Assembly: GCF_005954645.2 (NCBI RefSeq)
Contig: NZ_CP040695.2
Span: forward strand, 682,001 to 746,000
Reading direction: 5' to 3'
Length of the DNA: 64,000 bases
Source: Nocardioides sp. S-1144
Lineage (GTDB): Bacteria; Actinomycetota; Actinomycetes; Propionibacteriales; Nocardioidaceae
Shown here one piece after another: positions 52,649-61,031 of this stretch. Below the pieces are notes generated by a model. The model was not told the origin of the DNA, ran no database searches, and saw only the letters and a program-made list of their open reading frames with translations. Positions within the stretch are counted from its first letter, which is position 1, and each line of letters starts with the position of its first letter. The position numbers were made by a program, and so were the translations under genes.

Positions 52649-52670
52649 GCGCCCCAGAGATGAGGAACGC

Positions 52671-53348
52671 GTGAGCACCCCCGACACCATCGTCCACCTC
52701 CTGCGCCACGGGGAGGTCCACAACCCCGAGGGCGTCCTGTACGGCCGCCGGGACGGCTTCCACCTCTCCGACCTCGGCAACCGGATGGCCCAGAAGGTGG
52801 CCGACACCATCAAGGACCGCGACATCGTCCACCTGGTGTCCTCCCCGCTGGAGCGGGCCCAGGAGACGGCCGCGCCGCTGGCGCTGGCGCGCGGCCTGAC
52901 CCCGGTGCTCGACGAGCGGGTGCTGGAGTCGACCAACAAGTTCGAGGGCATGACCTTCGGCAAGGGCCGCAACTCCCTGAAGAACCCGAGCACCTGGCGA
53001 CACCTGTGGAACCCCTTCAAGCCGTCGTGGGGCGAGCCCTACGACCAGGTCGTGGCGCGGATGATGGCCGCGGTCCGCGACGCCCGCGAGGCGGCCGCCG
53101 GCCACGAGGCCGTCGTGGTCTCCCACCAGCTGCCGATCTGGATCACCCGGCTGGCCGCCGAGAAGCGCTCCTACCTGCACCACCCCAAGAACCGGCAGTG
53201 CACGCTGTGCTCGCTGACGTCGCTGCACTTCGTCGGCGACCGGCTCACCCAGGTCGCCTACAGCGAGCCCGCGGGCGACCTGATCCCCGTCGGCGACAAG
53301 GGCGCCCCCTTCTCGGCCGGCAACGCGCCGGAGGAGAAGCGGCCCTGA
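52671..53348 (+). CDS. histidine phosphatase (phosphoglycerate mutase-like) family protein
   Basis: This 225-residue protein has the phosphohistidine motif VHLLRHGEVHNPEGVLYGR, SSPLERAQETAAPLA and the second His in AVVVSHQLPIWITRL. The sequence after SWGEPYDQVVARM fits the family. The substrate is unknown. The homologue Rv0525 holds the same place between hemL and the thioredoxin gene. GTG 52671 follows GATGAGGAACGC; the TGA overlaps the resA ATG. Confidence 0.87.
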   Translation: MSTPDTIVHLLRHGEVHNPEGVLYGRRDGFHLSDLGNRMAQKVADTIKDRDIVHLVSSPLERAQETAAPLALARGLTPVLDERVLESTNKFEGMTFGKGRNSLKNPSTWRHLWNPFKPSWGEPYDQVVARMMAAVRDAREAAAGHEAVVVSHQLPIWITRLAAEKRSYLHHPKNRQCTLCSLTSLHFVGDRLTQVAYSEPAGDLIPVGDKGAPFSAGNAPEEKRP

Positions 53349-53914
53349 TGCGTGTTCGCCGGTTCGTCGCCGCGGCCCTCCTCACGCCGACCCTCGCCCT
53401 CGTGGCCGGGTGCAGCGGCGGGCTCGACGGCACCGGCGACGCCAACTTCGTCTACGGCGACGGCGCGATCACCCTGGTCCCGCCGGAGGACCGCGGCGAC
53501 ACCGTCGACATCGCGGGGGAGACCCTCGGCGGTGAGCAGCTCGACCTCGCCGACCTGCGCGGCCGGGTCGTCGTCCTCAACGTGTGGGGCTCGTGGTGCA
53601 ACCCGTGCCGCGAGGAGGCGCCGGTGCTGAAGACCGCCTCAGAGGAGGTCGACGCCGCCTTCGTCGGCCTCAGCTTCCGCGAGAACTCCTTCGAGAACGC
53701 CCGCTCCTTCGAGCGCGAGTTCGGCATCGGGTACCCGACGATCGCCGACACCGGGGCCGGCGTGCTGCAGCTGGGCCGGTGGGCGCCGACGTCCCCGCCG
53801 ACGACCTACGTGCTCGACGAGCAGGGTCGTGTCGCCGCGCTCATCACCGGGGCGGTCACCTCGGCGACCACGCTCGAGGACCTCGTCGAGGACGTCGCGA
53901 ACGCCGATGGGTGA
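53348..53914 (+). CDS. lipoprotein thioredoxin, cytochrome c maturation (ResA/TlpA-like)
   Basis: This 188-residue exported thioredoxin-like lipoprotein has a signal peptide with lipobox (TLALVAGCSGG) and the redox motif NVWGSWCNPCREEAPVL (WCxxC). The cis-Pro block is PPTTYVLDEQG. In system II it reduces the CxxCH cysteines of apocytochrome c and is itself reduced by CcdA, whose gene overlaps it by 8 bases. Confidence 0.92.
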   Translation: MRVRRFVAAALLTPTLALVAGCSGGLDGTGDANFVYGDGAITLVPPEDRGDTVDIAGETLGGEQLDLADLRGRVVVLNVWGSWCNPCREEAPVLKTASEEVDAAFVGLSFRENSFENARSFEREFGIGYPTIADTGAGVLQLGRWAPTSPPTTYVLDEQGRVAALITGAVTSATTLEDLVEDVANADG

Positions 53915-54674
53915 CTGGTTCCAGGACCAGGCCGCCGCCGGTTCCCTCGCCCTGGCCCTCCCGGTCGCGATGATCGCCGGGCTGGTCTCCTTCTTCAGCC
54001 CGTGCGTGATCCCGCTGCTGCCGGGCTACCTCTCCTACGCCACCGGGATCTCCGGCGCCGACCTCGCCGCCGGCGAGGCCTCGAACCGGCGCGGGCGGAT
54101 GCTGCTCGGCTCGGTGCTCTTCGTGCTCGGGTTCACCGTCGTCTTCGTGCTCATCGGGACGGCGCTCGGCGGGATCGGCGTCTCGGTCCGCCAGTACGAG
54201 GACCAGATCAGGATCGGCATGGGCATCGTGCTGGTCGTGCTCGGCCTCGTGTTCGCGGGCGCCGTCCCGTGGCTGCAGCGCGAGTGGCGCATCCACCGGG
54301 TGCCGGCCGTCGGGCTCGGCGCCGCGCCCCTCCTGGGGGCGCTCTTCGCCTTCGGGTGGGCGCCGTGCATCGGCCCGACGTTCGGCGTGATCCTCACCCT
54401 GACCTACAGCACCGACGGCGCCACGGCCGCCCGCGGGGGCGTGCTCTCGGCGGCCTACGCCCTGGGGCTCGGCATCCCGTTCATCGTCGTCGGACTCTTC
54501 TACGCCCGCTCGCTGCGGGCCCTGTCGTGGGTGCGCAAGCACCAGCGCGCCGTCATGCAGATCGGGGGCGCGATGCTGGTGGTGATCGGCGTGCTGTTCC
54601 TCACCGGCTGGTGGGAGTGGGCCGTGCAGTGGGTCCAGGTGCGCCTCGTCGGCGGCTTCCAGGTGCCGGTCTGA
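53907..54674 (+). CDS. ccdA: cytochrome c biogenesis protein CcdA
   Basis: CcdA moves electrons from cytoplasmic thioredoxin across the membrane. The 255-residue protein has about six helices with the two redox cysteines in SFFSPCVIPLLPGYLSY and FGWAPCIGPTFG, the hallmark of CcdA/DsbD-beta. MGDWFQDQ starts just inside resA. It overlaps resB by 1 base. Confidence 0.95.
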   Translation: MGDWFQDQAAAGSLALALPVAMIAGLVSFFSPCVIPLLPGYLSYATGISGADLAAGEASNRRGRMLLGSVLFVLGFTVVFVLIGTALGGIGVSVRQYEDQIRIGMGIVLVVLGLVFAGAVPWLQREWRIHRVPAVGLGAAPLLGALFAFGWAPCIGPTFGVILTLTYSTDGATAARGGVLSAAYALGLGIPFIVVGLFYARSLRALSWVRKHQRAVMQIGGAMLVVIGVLFLTGWWEWAVQWVQVRLVGGFQVPV

Positions 54675-56296
54675 TGTCCGACCTGCGCCAGCACTCCGAC
54701 CTGCCCACCCGTCGTCCCGGCGAATTGGGGGCCCGCGAGCTCGCCCGCTGGGCCTGGCGCCAGCTGACGTCGATGCGCACCGCCCTGGTGCTGCTGCTCC
54801 TCCTCGCGCTGGCCGCCGTGCCGGGCTCGGTGATCCCGCAGTCCGGGGTCGACGCGCTCGAGGTCTCGCAGTGGAAGGAGGCGCACCCGAACCTGACGCC
54901 GGTCTACGAGCGGCTCGGGCTCTTCTCGGTCTACGACTCGGCGTGGTTCTCCGCGATCTACCTGCTGCTGATGATCTCGCTGGTGGGCTGCATCATCCCG
55001 CGCACGCTCGTCTACGCCCGGGCGCTGCGCGCCCAGCCGCCCGCCGTCCCGCGCAACCTGTCGCGGCTGCCCGACCACACCGCCTACGAGACCGACGACG
55101 ACGTCGAGGTCGTGCTCGAGCGGGCGCGCACGGCGCTGCGGCGCAAGCGCTACCGGCTCAGGGTCGCGGACGACGGCCCGGCCGGCGTGAGCGCCGAGAA
55201 GGGCTACCTGCGCGAGTTCGGCAACCTGGTCTTCCACATCTCGGTGATCGTCGTGCTCGTCGGCTTCGCCGTCGGCAGCCTGCGGGGCTACCAGGGCGGC
55301 GTCATCGTGCTCGCCGGCAACCCGTCCTCGGGGCTCGAGGGCGGCACGTTCTCCAACACCCCGGCCTCCTACGACGACCTCGACCCGGGCAGCCTGTTCG
55401 GCGCCGACGACTTCGACCCGTTCACCTTCACCGTCGACGACTTCGACATCACCTGGCTCACCGAGGGCTCAGCCGCCGGCACCGCGCGCGAGTTCCGGGC
55501 GCCGATCACCTACCGCGAGGGCCTCGACGGCGCGGAGCAGACCTACGACCTGCGGGTCAACCACCCGCTCTCGATCGGCGACACCGACGTGTTCCTCATC
55601 GGGCACGGCTACGCCCCGGTGATCACGGTGCGCGACGGCGACGGCGAGGTCGCCTACCAGGGCCCCACGGTGTTCCTGCCGCAGGACCCCTCGTTCCTGT
55701 CGTTCGGCGTGGTCAAGGCGCCCTCGGCCCGGCCGGGCGCGATCGGGCTCGAGGGCGTGCTCTACCCCTCGTTCGAGTTCATCGACGGCAACCCGGTCAC
55801 CGTCTTCCCGGCGCTGGCGAACCCGCTGATCTCGATGAACGTCTGGACCGGCGACCTCGGCCTCGACGACGGCGTGCCCCAGTCGGTCTACGTGCTCGAC
55901 ACCTCCGGCGCGACGCCCGTCGACGACGCCGACGGCACGCAGCTGCGCCTCGACCTGCAGCTCGGCGAGACCGTGCAGCTGCCGGACGGTCTCGGGTCGG
56001 TCAGCTTCGACGACGTCCAGCCGTGGGTGCGGGTGCAGATCAGCCAGAGCCCCGGCAAGGAGGTCGCGCTCGGGGGCGTCGTCCTGGCGCTGCTGGGCCT
56101 GCTCGGCTCGCTGTTCATCCGCCCGCGCCGGGTGTGGGTCACGGCCCGTCGCCGGGAGGGTGAGGAGTCTGACCGTAGGGGTGCGACCATGGTCGAGGTG
56201 GGTCTGCTCGACCGCTCCGGCGGCGCGGACCTCACCGACGTGCTCGACGAGATCGTGGCCGCCCTGCAGGGTCGGGCCGAGGAGGAGAAGGCATGA
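54674..56296 (+). CDS. resB: cytochrome c biogenesis protein ResB
   Basis: ResB is half of the system II cytochrome c synthase, which attaches heme outside the membrane. The 540-residue protein has helices at about 35-52 (TALVLLLLLALAAVPGSVIP), 90-107 and 180-200 (FHISVIVVLVGFAVG), a large outer domain with GYAPVITVRDGDG, and a final helix (VALGGVVLALLGLLGSLFI) followed by RPRRVWV. The cytoplasmic tail of about 60 residues is typical of actinobacteria. It overlaps resC by 4 bases. Confidence 0.94.
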   Translation: MSDLRQHSDLPTRRPGELGARELARWAWRQLTSMRTALVLLLLLALAAVPGSVIPQSGVDALEVSQWKEAHPNLTPVYERLGLFSVYDSAWFSAIYLLLMISLVGCIIPRTLVYARALRAQPPAVPRNLSRLPDHTAYETDDDVEVVLERARTALRRKRYRLRVADDGPAGVSAEKGYLREFGNLVFHISVIVVLVGFAVGSLRGYQGGVIVLAGNPSSGLEGGTFSNTPASYDDLDPGSLFGADDFDPFTFTVDDFDITWLTEGSAAGTAREFRAPITYREGLDGAEQTYDLRVNHPLSIGDTDVFLIGHGYAPVITVRDGDGEVAYQGPTVFLPQDPSFLSFGVVKAPSARPGAIGLEGVLYPSFEFIDGNPVTVFPALANPLISMNVWTGDLGLDDGVPQSVYVLDTSGATPVDDADGTQLRLDLQLGETVQLPDGLGSVSFDDVQPWVRVQISQSPGKEVALGGVVLALLGLLGSLFIRPRRVWVTARRREGEESDRRGATMVEVGLLDRSGGADLTDVLDEIVAALQGRAEEEKA

Positions 56297-57318
56297 CCAA
56301 CGCCGGGTGGGAGACCCTGAGCAACCAGGCGATCGGGGCCGCGGGGGTCGTCTACTTCCTGGCGCTCCTCGTGCACCTGGCCGAGTGGGCGTCGCTGCGC
56401 CAGCCCAGGGCTGCCCGCACCGGGGCCGCGGGCGAGCCCGAGCCCGCGGGCGACGTCCTGGTGGCGGTCGAGACCGGTGGCGAGTCGTCGCAGCGCACCG
56501 AGTTCCTCGGCCGGCTCGGCGTCCTGCTGACCGTCGTGGCGGTGGCCGGGCACTTCGTGGCCCTGCTGGGGCGCGGCATGGCCGCGGACCCCAACCGGGT
56601 GCCCTGGGGCAACATGTACGAGTTCACCGTCTCCGGCACCTTCGTCGTCGGCCTGATGTACCTCGTGCTGATGCGCAAGTACTCGCTGCAGTGGATGGCG
56701 CCGATCGTGCTGACGTTCGTGACCGCCACGCTGATGGTCGCGGTCATCTGGCTCCACGACGAGGTCGCCCCGCTCACCGAGGCGCTCAACTCCTACTGGC
56801 TGGTGATCCACGTCGTGTCCGCGGTCATCGCGACCGGCGCGTTCACCATCGGCGGCATCCTGTCGATCGTCTACCTGGTCAAGCTGCGCCGGGGCGAGGC
56901 GACGTCCGGCCCGATGGCCCGGATCCCCTCGCTCGCCGTCCTCGACCGGACGGCGTACCGGATCCACGCCTTCGCGTTCCCGGTGTGGACCTTCGCGGTC
57001 CTCATCACCGGCCCGATCTGGGCGCACGAGGCCTGGTCGCGCTACTGGAACTGGGACCCCAAGGAGGTGTGGGCCTTCATCACCTGGGTCGTCTACGCCG
57101 CCTACCTCCACGCACGCGCCACCGCCGGCTGGAAGGGCCGCAACGCCGCCATCCTGGCCTGCGTCGGTCTGGCCACCCTGTGGTTCAACTTCATCGGGAT
57201 CAACTACTTCTCGACCAGCTCCCAGCACTCCTACGCCGGCGCCGAGACCGCCGTCGTCCGCCTCCCCGACGCCGACCCGTCGCTGATCACTGACGGGTCA
57301 GAGCCACACCTGAGGTGA
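56293..57318 (+). CDS. resC: cytochrome c biogenesis protein ResC/CcsB (heme handling)
   Basis: This 341-residue protein with eight helices has the tryptophan-rich heme-binding WWD motif (RYWNWDPKEVWAFITW) and conserved His residues (LHDEVAP, LVIHVVSAVIAT and AAYLHARATAG). It works with ResB. The last residues (DADPSLITDGSEP) are encoded by the first copy of a palindromic repeat that then recurs twice more after the stop, so the repeat has invaded or extended the 3' end. Confidence 0.94.
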   Translation: MTNAGWETLSNQAIGAAGVVYFLALLVHLAEWASLRQPRAARTGAAGEPEPAGDVLVAVETGGESSQRTEFLGRLGVLLTVVAVAGHFVALLGRGMAADPNRVPWGNMYEFTVSGTFVVGLMYLVLMRKYSLQWMAPIVLTFVTATLMVAVIWLHDEVAPLTEALNSYWLVIHVVSAVIATGAFTIGGILSIVYLVKLRRGEATSGPMARIPSLAVLDRTAYRIHAFAFPVWTFAVLITGPIWAHEAWSRYWNWDPKEVWAFITWVVYAAYLHARATAGWKGRNAAILACVGLATLWFNFIGINYFSTSSQHSYAGAETAVVRLPDADPSLITDGSEPHLR

Positions 57319-57385
57319 CCCGTCGCTGATCACTGACGGGTCAGCGCCACACCTGGGGTGACCCGTCGCTGATCACTGACGGGTC
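57274..57385. repeat. three tandem copies of a palindromic terminator-like repeat
   Basis: Copies at 57274-57299, 57317-57342 and 57360-57385 are 43 bases apart. Each has arms GACCCGTC / GACGGGTC around GCTGATCACT, and the spacers read AGMGCCACACCTGRGGT. Copy 1 is inside the resC coding end; copies 2 and 3 fill the gap to a convergent gene. The same motif closes clpC at 7281. Confidence 0.85.
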
Positions 57386-57390
57386 AGCGG

Positions 57391-57600
57391 TCAGGTGGTC
57401 TCGGGGTCCTCGGGCTCGCGGCGCTTGCGGTCGAGGTCGCGGAGGAAGTCCTCGTCATCGTCGGGCGCGACGATCCTGCGCGGGCCGGGACGTCGCGGGC
57501 GCGCCGGCCGGTCGGGCAGCATGCCGCGCTCCTGGAACACGCGGACCAGCAGGTAGATCGCCACCGCGAAGAGGATGAGCAGGAACACGAACCGGAGCAC
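57391..57600 (-). CDS. small single-pass membrane protein
   Basis: This 69-residue protein has one N-terminal membrane helix (LRFVFLLILFAVAIYLLVRV) followed by a basic and then acidic cytoplasmic tail (PRRPGPRRIVAPDDDEDFLR). I know no function. GTG 57600 lies 6 bases after TACGCT and has no other signal. Convergent with resC. Confidence 0.7.
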   Translation of the reverse strand: MLRFVFLLILFAVAIYLLVRVFQERGMLPDRPARPRRPGPRRIVAPDDDEDFLRDLDRKRREPEDPETT

Positions 57601-57655
57601 ACCTCCAGCGTAGAGCGATGCTGGTGAGCGTGGCCCGACCGCCTACCCTGGAGGG

Positions 57656-57919
57656 GTGAAGGACTTCGTCGTCTACACCGCGCTGCGGATCGGACTGTTC
57701 CTGCTGACCTGGGCCGCCGTCACCGGCGCCTGGCTCCTGGTCGCGGGCGAGGCGGCCCTCGGGCTGACCTTCCTCATCGCCTTCGTGCTCAGCGGCATCG
57801 GGTCCTACTTCGTGCTCAGCGGGCCGCGCGACCGCCTCGCCCGCCACGTGGAGCAGCGGGCCGGCCGGATCAGCGAGAAGATGGAGGAGCGGGCGGCCAA
57901 GGAGGACGTGCCCGACTGA
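57656..57919 (+). CDS. DUF4229 membrane protein
   Basis: This 87-residue protein has two helices (FVVYTALRIGLFLLTWAAVT and LTFLIAFVLSGIGSYFVLS) and a charged C-terminal helix (RLARHVEQRAGRISEKMEER). This is the DUF4229 pattern, a small actinobacterial membrane family next to menaquinone genes. GTG 57656 lies 6 bases after TACCCT, though GGAGG also stands in between and could act as a ribosome site. Confidence 0.82.
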   Translation: MKDFVVYTALRIGLFLLTWAAVTGAWLLVAGEAALGLTFLIAFVLSGIGSYFVLSGPRDRLARHVEQRAGRISEKMEERAAKEDVPD

Positions 57920-57953
57920 ACCGACGCGCTGCGCGGGTCGGGGACGACGCGGC

Positions 57954-58088
57954 TCAGCGGCGCTTGCGCTGCTCCAGGCGGCGCTCGATGCGGCTCTGCG
58001 GCTGGCCGAGGATCTTGGCGAGCAGCGGCACGCGGAACCGGTAGGCGGCGACGCCGAGGACGACCACGAGCAGCAGGATCCAGAACAT
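57954..58088 (-). CDS. 44-residue small membrane protein
   Basis: A short frame gives MFWILLLVVVLGVAAYRF as one membrane helix, then RVPLLAKILGQPQSRIERR and a basic end (LEQRKRR). ATG 58088 lies exactly 6 bases after TAGGGT, the leaderless pattern used throughout this window, which supports expression. It lies between the DUF4229 gene and menA. The function is unknown; a membrane-assembly role would be a guess. Confidence 0.68.
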   Translation of the reverse strand: MFWILLLVVVLGVAAYRFRVPLLAKILGQPQSRIERRLEQRKRR

Positions 58089-58106
58089 GCCCAGACCCTA
58101 CGCCGC

Positions 58107-58979
58107 TCAGGTGAGCAGCAGCGGGACGGCGACGAGCGCGGCCCACGCCAGCTCGCCGATGCCGGTCGACTGCAGCACCGGGATCAGCCGCGGTCCGGTG
58201 GCACCGCCGAGCACGGTCCGGACGCCGCGGCCGGCCACGGCGAGGAATCCGAGGCCGAGCAGCGCCCACCACGAGGTGAGGGCGGCGACCGCGACGACGG
58301 CCACGGCCGCGGCCGCGACGAGCCCGACGTAGAGGCGCCGGGTGGCGGCGTCGCCGAGCCGGACGGCGAGGGTCCGCTTGCCGGCGTCGGTGTCGGTCGG
58401 GATGTCGCGCAGGTTGTTGACGACGAGGATCGCGCAGGCCAGCGCGCCGATCCCGCAGGCGGCGGCCAGCGCCGCCCACGACCACGCCTCGGTCTGCACG
58501 TACGTCGTGCCGACGACGGCCACGAGGCCGAAGAAGACGAAGACCATCACCTCGCCGAGCCCGAGGTAGCCGTACGGCGTCGAGCCGCCGGTGTAGTACC
58601 AGGCGGCCACCACGCTCACCAGCCCGACGGCGACCAGCCACCAGGCCGTCGTCGCGGCGAGCACCAGCCCGGCGGCGCCGGCGACGCCGAAGGCCAGGAA
58701 CGCCGCCCGCTTCACCGCACCCGGCGTCGCGACCCCGGAGCCGACCAGGCGCATCGGCCCGACCCGGACGTCGTCGGTGCCGCGGATGCCGTCGGAGTAG
58801 TCGTTGGCGTAGTTGACGGCGACCTGGAGGGCCAGGCTGACCAGGAGCGCCAGCAGCGCCTTCCACCACACCGCGCCGCCGTCGTACGACGCGACGCCGG
58901 TGCCGGCCAGGACCGGGGACACCGCGGCGGGCAGGGTGCGCGGACGAGCGCCCTGCACCCACTCAGCCGCCGTCGCCAC
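58107..58979 (-). CDS. menA: 1,4-dihydroxy-2-naphthoate polyprenyltransferase
   Basis: MenA attaches the polyprenyl tail in menaquinone synthesis. This UbiA-family membrane enzyme has about nine helices and the two Asp-rich motifs NYANDYSDGIRGTDD and NNLRDIPTDTDAGKRTLAV. I use GTG 58979 (VATAAEWVQGARPRTLPAAV), as family members begin close to this; TTG 58991 is an alternative adding four residues. It is divergent from menE, so both menaquinone units start from the 59-kb gap. Confidence 0.92.
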   Translation of the reverse strand: MATAAEWVQGARPRTLPAAVSPVLAGTGVASYDGGAVWWKALLALLVSLALQVAVNYANDYSDGIRGTDDVRVGPMRLVGSGVATPGAVKRAAFLAFGVAGAAGLVLAATTAWWLVAVGLVSVVAAWYYTGGSTPYGYLGLGEVMVFVFFGLVAVVGTTYVQTEAWSWAALAAACGIGALACAILVVNNLRDIPTDTDAGKRTLAVRLGDAATRRLYVGLVAAAAVAVVAVAALTSWWALLGLGFLAVAGRGVRTVLGGATGPRLIPVLQSTGIGELAWAALVAVPLLLT

Positions 58980-59073
58980 CCAGGGATTCAACCAGGACGG
59001 GGCCGGGCGGGGATCGGCGGCCCGATCGGCGGCCCGGACGAGGGCCCGGTGGTCGCGCCACTACATTCGGGGG

Positions 59074-60063
59074 ATGGACGTCCCCCGGCTGCGCGCGTGG
59101 CTCGCCGCCCCCGGCGAGCCGGAGCCGCTGGTGGTCGAGACGTCCGGCTCCTCCGGCACCCCCAAGCGCGTGGTGCTGTCGCGCCGAGCCGTGCTCGCCT
59201 CGGTCGCGGCCAGCGCCGACCGGCTCGGCGGCACCGGCCCGTGGGCCCTCCGGCTGCCCCTCGGCTACGTCGCCGGCCTCCAGGTGGTGTGCCGGTCGCT
59301 GGTCGCCGGTCACGAGCCGCTCACCGACCCCACCCGCTGGCCGGACGGCGAGGGCTGGTTCACCAGCCTGGTGCCCACGCAGCTGCACCGCATCCTCGAG
59401 GACGCCGACCCCACCGACCGCTCAGCCCTCGCCCGCGCCCACACCGTGCTCCTGGGCGGCGGACCGGTCGACCCCGCGCTCCGGGCCGGTGCCGCGGCGG
59501 CCGGCGTCCGCGTCGTGGCGACCTACGGCGCGGCCGAGACCGCGGGCGGCTGCGTCTACGACGGCGTCCCGCTCGACGGCGTGGCCGTCGACGTCGACGT
59601 CTCCGGCCGGATCCGGCTGGGCGGGCCCACCCTCTTCGACCGCTACGACGGCGACCCCGACCTCACCGCGCAGACGCTCGTCGACGGCTGGTTCCTCACC
59701 GCCGACGCCGGCCGGCTCGGCCCGGACGGGCGGCTGGAGGTGCTGGGTCGCGTGGACGACGTCGTCGTCAGCGGCGGCGTGAACGTGCCCGGCCCGGCGG
59801 TGGCGGCCCGGCTGCGGGCCCACCCGGGCGTGGCCGCGGCCGAGGTGCTCGGCGTCCCCGACGAGGAGTGGGGCAACCGGCTCGTGGCCTTCGTCGCCCT
59901 CGCGGACGCCGCCCGCGACGTCGACGCGACCGCGCTCCGGGCCTGGGTCGCCGCCGCCCACCCCCGGGCCTGGGCGCCGCGCCAGGTCGTCGTCCTCGAC
60001 GCGATCCCGCTGCTGGCCAACGGCAAGGCCGACCGGCTGCGGCTGCGGGAGCTGGCCCGGTGA
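59074..60063 (+). CDS. menE: o-succinylbenzoate-CoA ligase
   Basis: MenE activates o-succinylbenzoate with ATP and CoA. This 329-residue compact ANL enzyme has the P-loop VVETSGSSGTPKRVVLSR, RLPLGYVAGLQV, YGAAETAGGCVYDG, LTADAGRLGPDG, GRVDDVVVSGGVNV and the final Lys in LLANGKADRLRL. The protein is shorter than Gram-positive MenE, as is usual in actinobacteria. ATG 59074 lies 6 bases after TACATT. GTGA overlap with menC. Confidence 0.93.
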   Translation: MDVPRLRAWLAAPGEPEPLVVETSGSSGTPKRVVLSRRAVLASVAASADRLGGTGPWALRLPLGYVAGLQVVCRSLVAGHEPLTDPTRWPDGEGWFTSLVPTQLHRILEDADPTDRSALARAHTVLLGGGPVDPALRAGAAAAGVRVVATYGAAETAGGCVYDGVPLDGVAVDVDVSGRIRLGGPTLFDRYDGDPDLTAQTLVDGWFLTADAGRLGPDGRLEVLGRVDDVVVSGGVNVPGPAVAARLRAHPGVAAAEVLGVPDEEWGNRLVAFVALADAARDVDATALRAWVAAAHPRAWAPRQVVVLDAIPLLANGKADRLRLRELAR

Positions 60064-61031
60064 ACGCGCCGGGCGGTGACCTGCGGGTGCTCTCCATCCC
60101 GATGCGGACCCGGTTCCGCGGCATCACTGTGCGCGAGGTCGCGCTGGTCGAGGGCGCCGGCGGCTGGGGCGAGTGGAGCCCCTTCCTGGAGTACGACGCC
60201 GCGACGGCGTGGCCCTGGCTGGCCTGCGCCCGCGAGGCGGCCGCCGGCGACTGGCCCGCGCCGCTGCGGAGCGAGGTCGCGGTCAACGTCACCGTGCCGG
60301 CCGTCGACCCCGAGCGCGCCCACCGGATCGTCCTCGACGGCGGCTGCCGCACCGCGAAGGTGAAGGTGGCCGAGCCCGGCCAGTCGCTGGCCGACGACGA
60401 GGAGCGGGTCGCGGCCGTCCGTGCCGCGCTCGGGCCCGGCGGCGCGGTCCGGGTCGACGCCAACGGCGGCTGGTCGGTCGAGGCGGCCGTCACCGCGATC
60501 CGGCGCCTCGACGCCGCGGCCGGCGGCCTCGAGTACGCCGAGCAGCCGGTCGCGACCGTGGAGGACCTGGCGCTCGTGCGCCGCCGCGTCGACGTGCCGA
60601 TCGCCGCTGACGAGTCGATCCGCCGCGCGGCCGACCCCTACCGCGTCCGCGACCTGGAGGCCGCCGACATCGCGGTGCTCAAGGTGCAGCCCCTGGGCGG
60701 GGTGCGGGCCTGCCTGCGGATCGCCGAGGACATCGGGCTGCCGGTCGTCGTCTCCTCGGCGCTGGAGACCTCGGTCGGGATCGCCGCCGGCCTGGCCCTC
60801 GCGGCGGCCCTGCCCGAGCTGCCCCACGCCTGCGGGCTGGCCACCGTCCAGCTCCTCACCGACGACGTGGCGGTGACGCCGCTGCTGCCCGTCGACGGCG
60901 TCCTGCCGGTCCCGGTCGCCGGGGCCCCCCTCGTCGACCTCGCCGCGCTCGACCGGCTCGCCGCCCCGCCCGACCGGGTCGCGCACTGGACGGCCCGGCT
61001 CGCCGCCGTCACCCGAGGAGGGCGTCCATGA
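60060..61031 (+). CDS. menC: o-succinylbenzoate synthase
   Basis: MenC is an enolase-superfamily dehydratase converting SHCHC to o-succinylbenzoate. The 323-residue protein has the catalytic KVKVAEP (Lys-x-Lys), metal ligands in RVDANGGW, EYAEQPV and AADESI, and the second base Lys in IAVLKVQPLGG. GTG 60060 overlaps the menE stop and the stop overlaps the menD ATG, so menE-menC-menD is one tightly coupled operon. Confidence 0.94.
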   Translation: MNAPGGDLRVLSIPMRTRFRGITVREVALVEGAGGWGEWSPFLEYDAATAWPWLACAREAAAGDWPAPLRSEVAVNVTVPAVDPERAHRIVLDGGCRTAKVKVAEPGQSLADDEERVAAVRAALGPGGAVRVDANGGWSVEAAVTAIRRLDAAAGGLEYAEQPVATVEDLALVRRRVDVPIAADESIRRAADPYRVRDLEAADIAVLKVQPLGGVRACLRIAEDIGLPVVVSSALETSVGIAAGLALAAALPELPHACGLATVQLLTDDVAVTPLLPVDGVLPVPVAGAPLVDLAALDRLAAPPDRVAHWTARLAAVTRGGRP

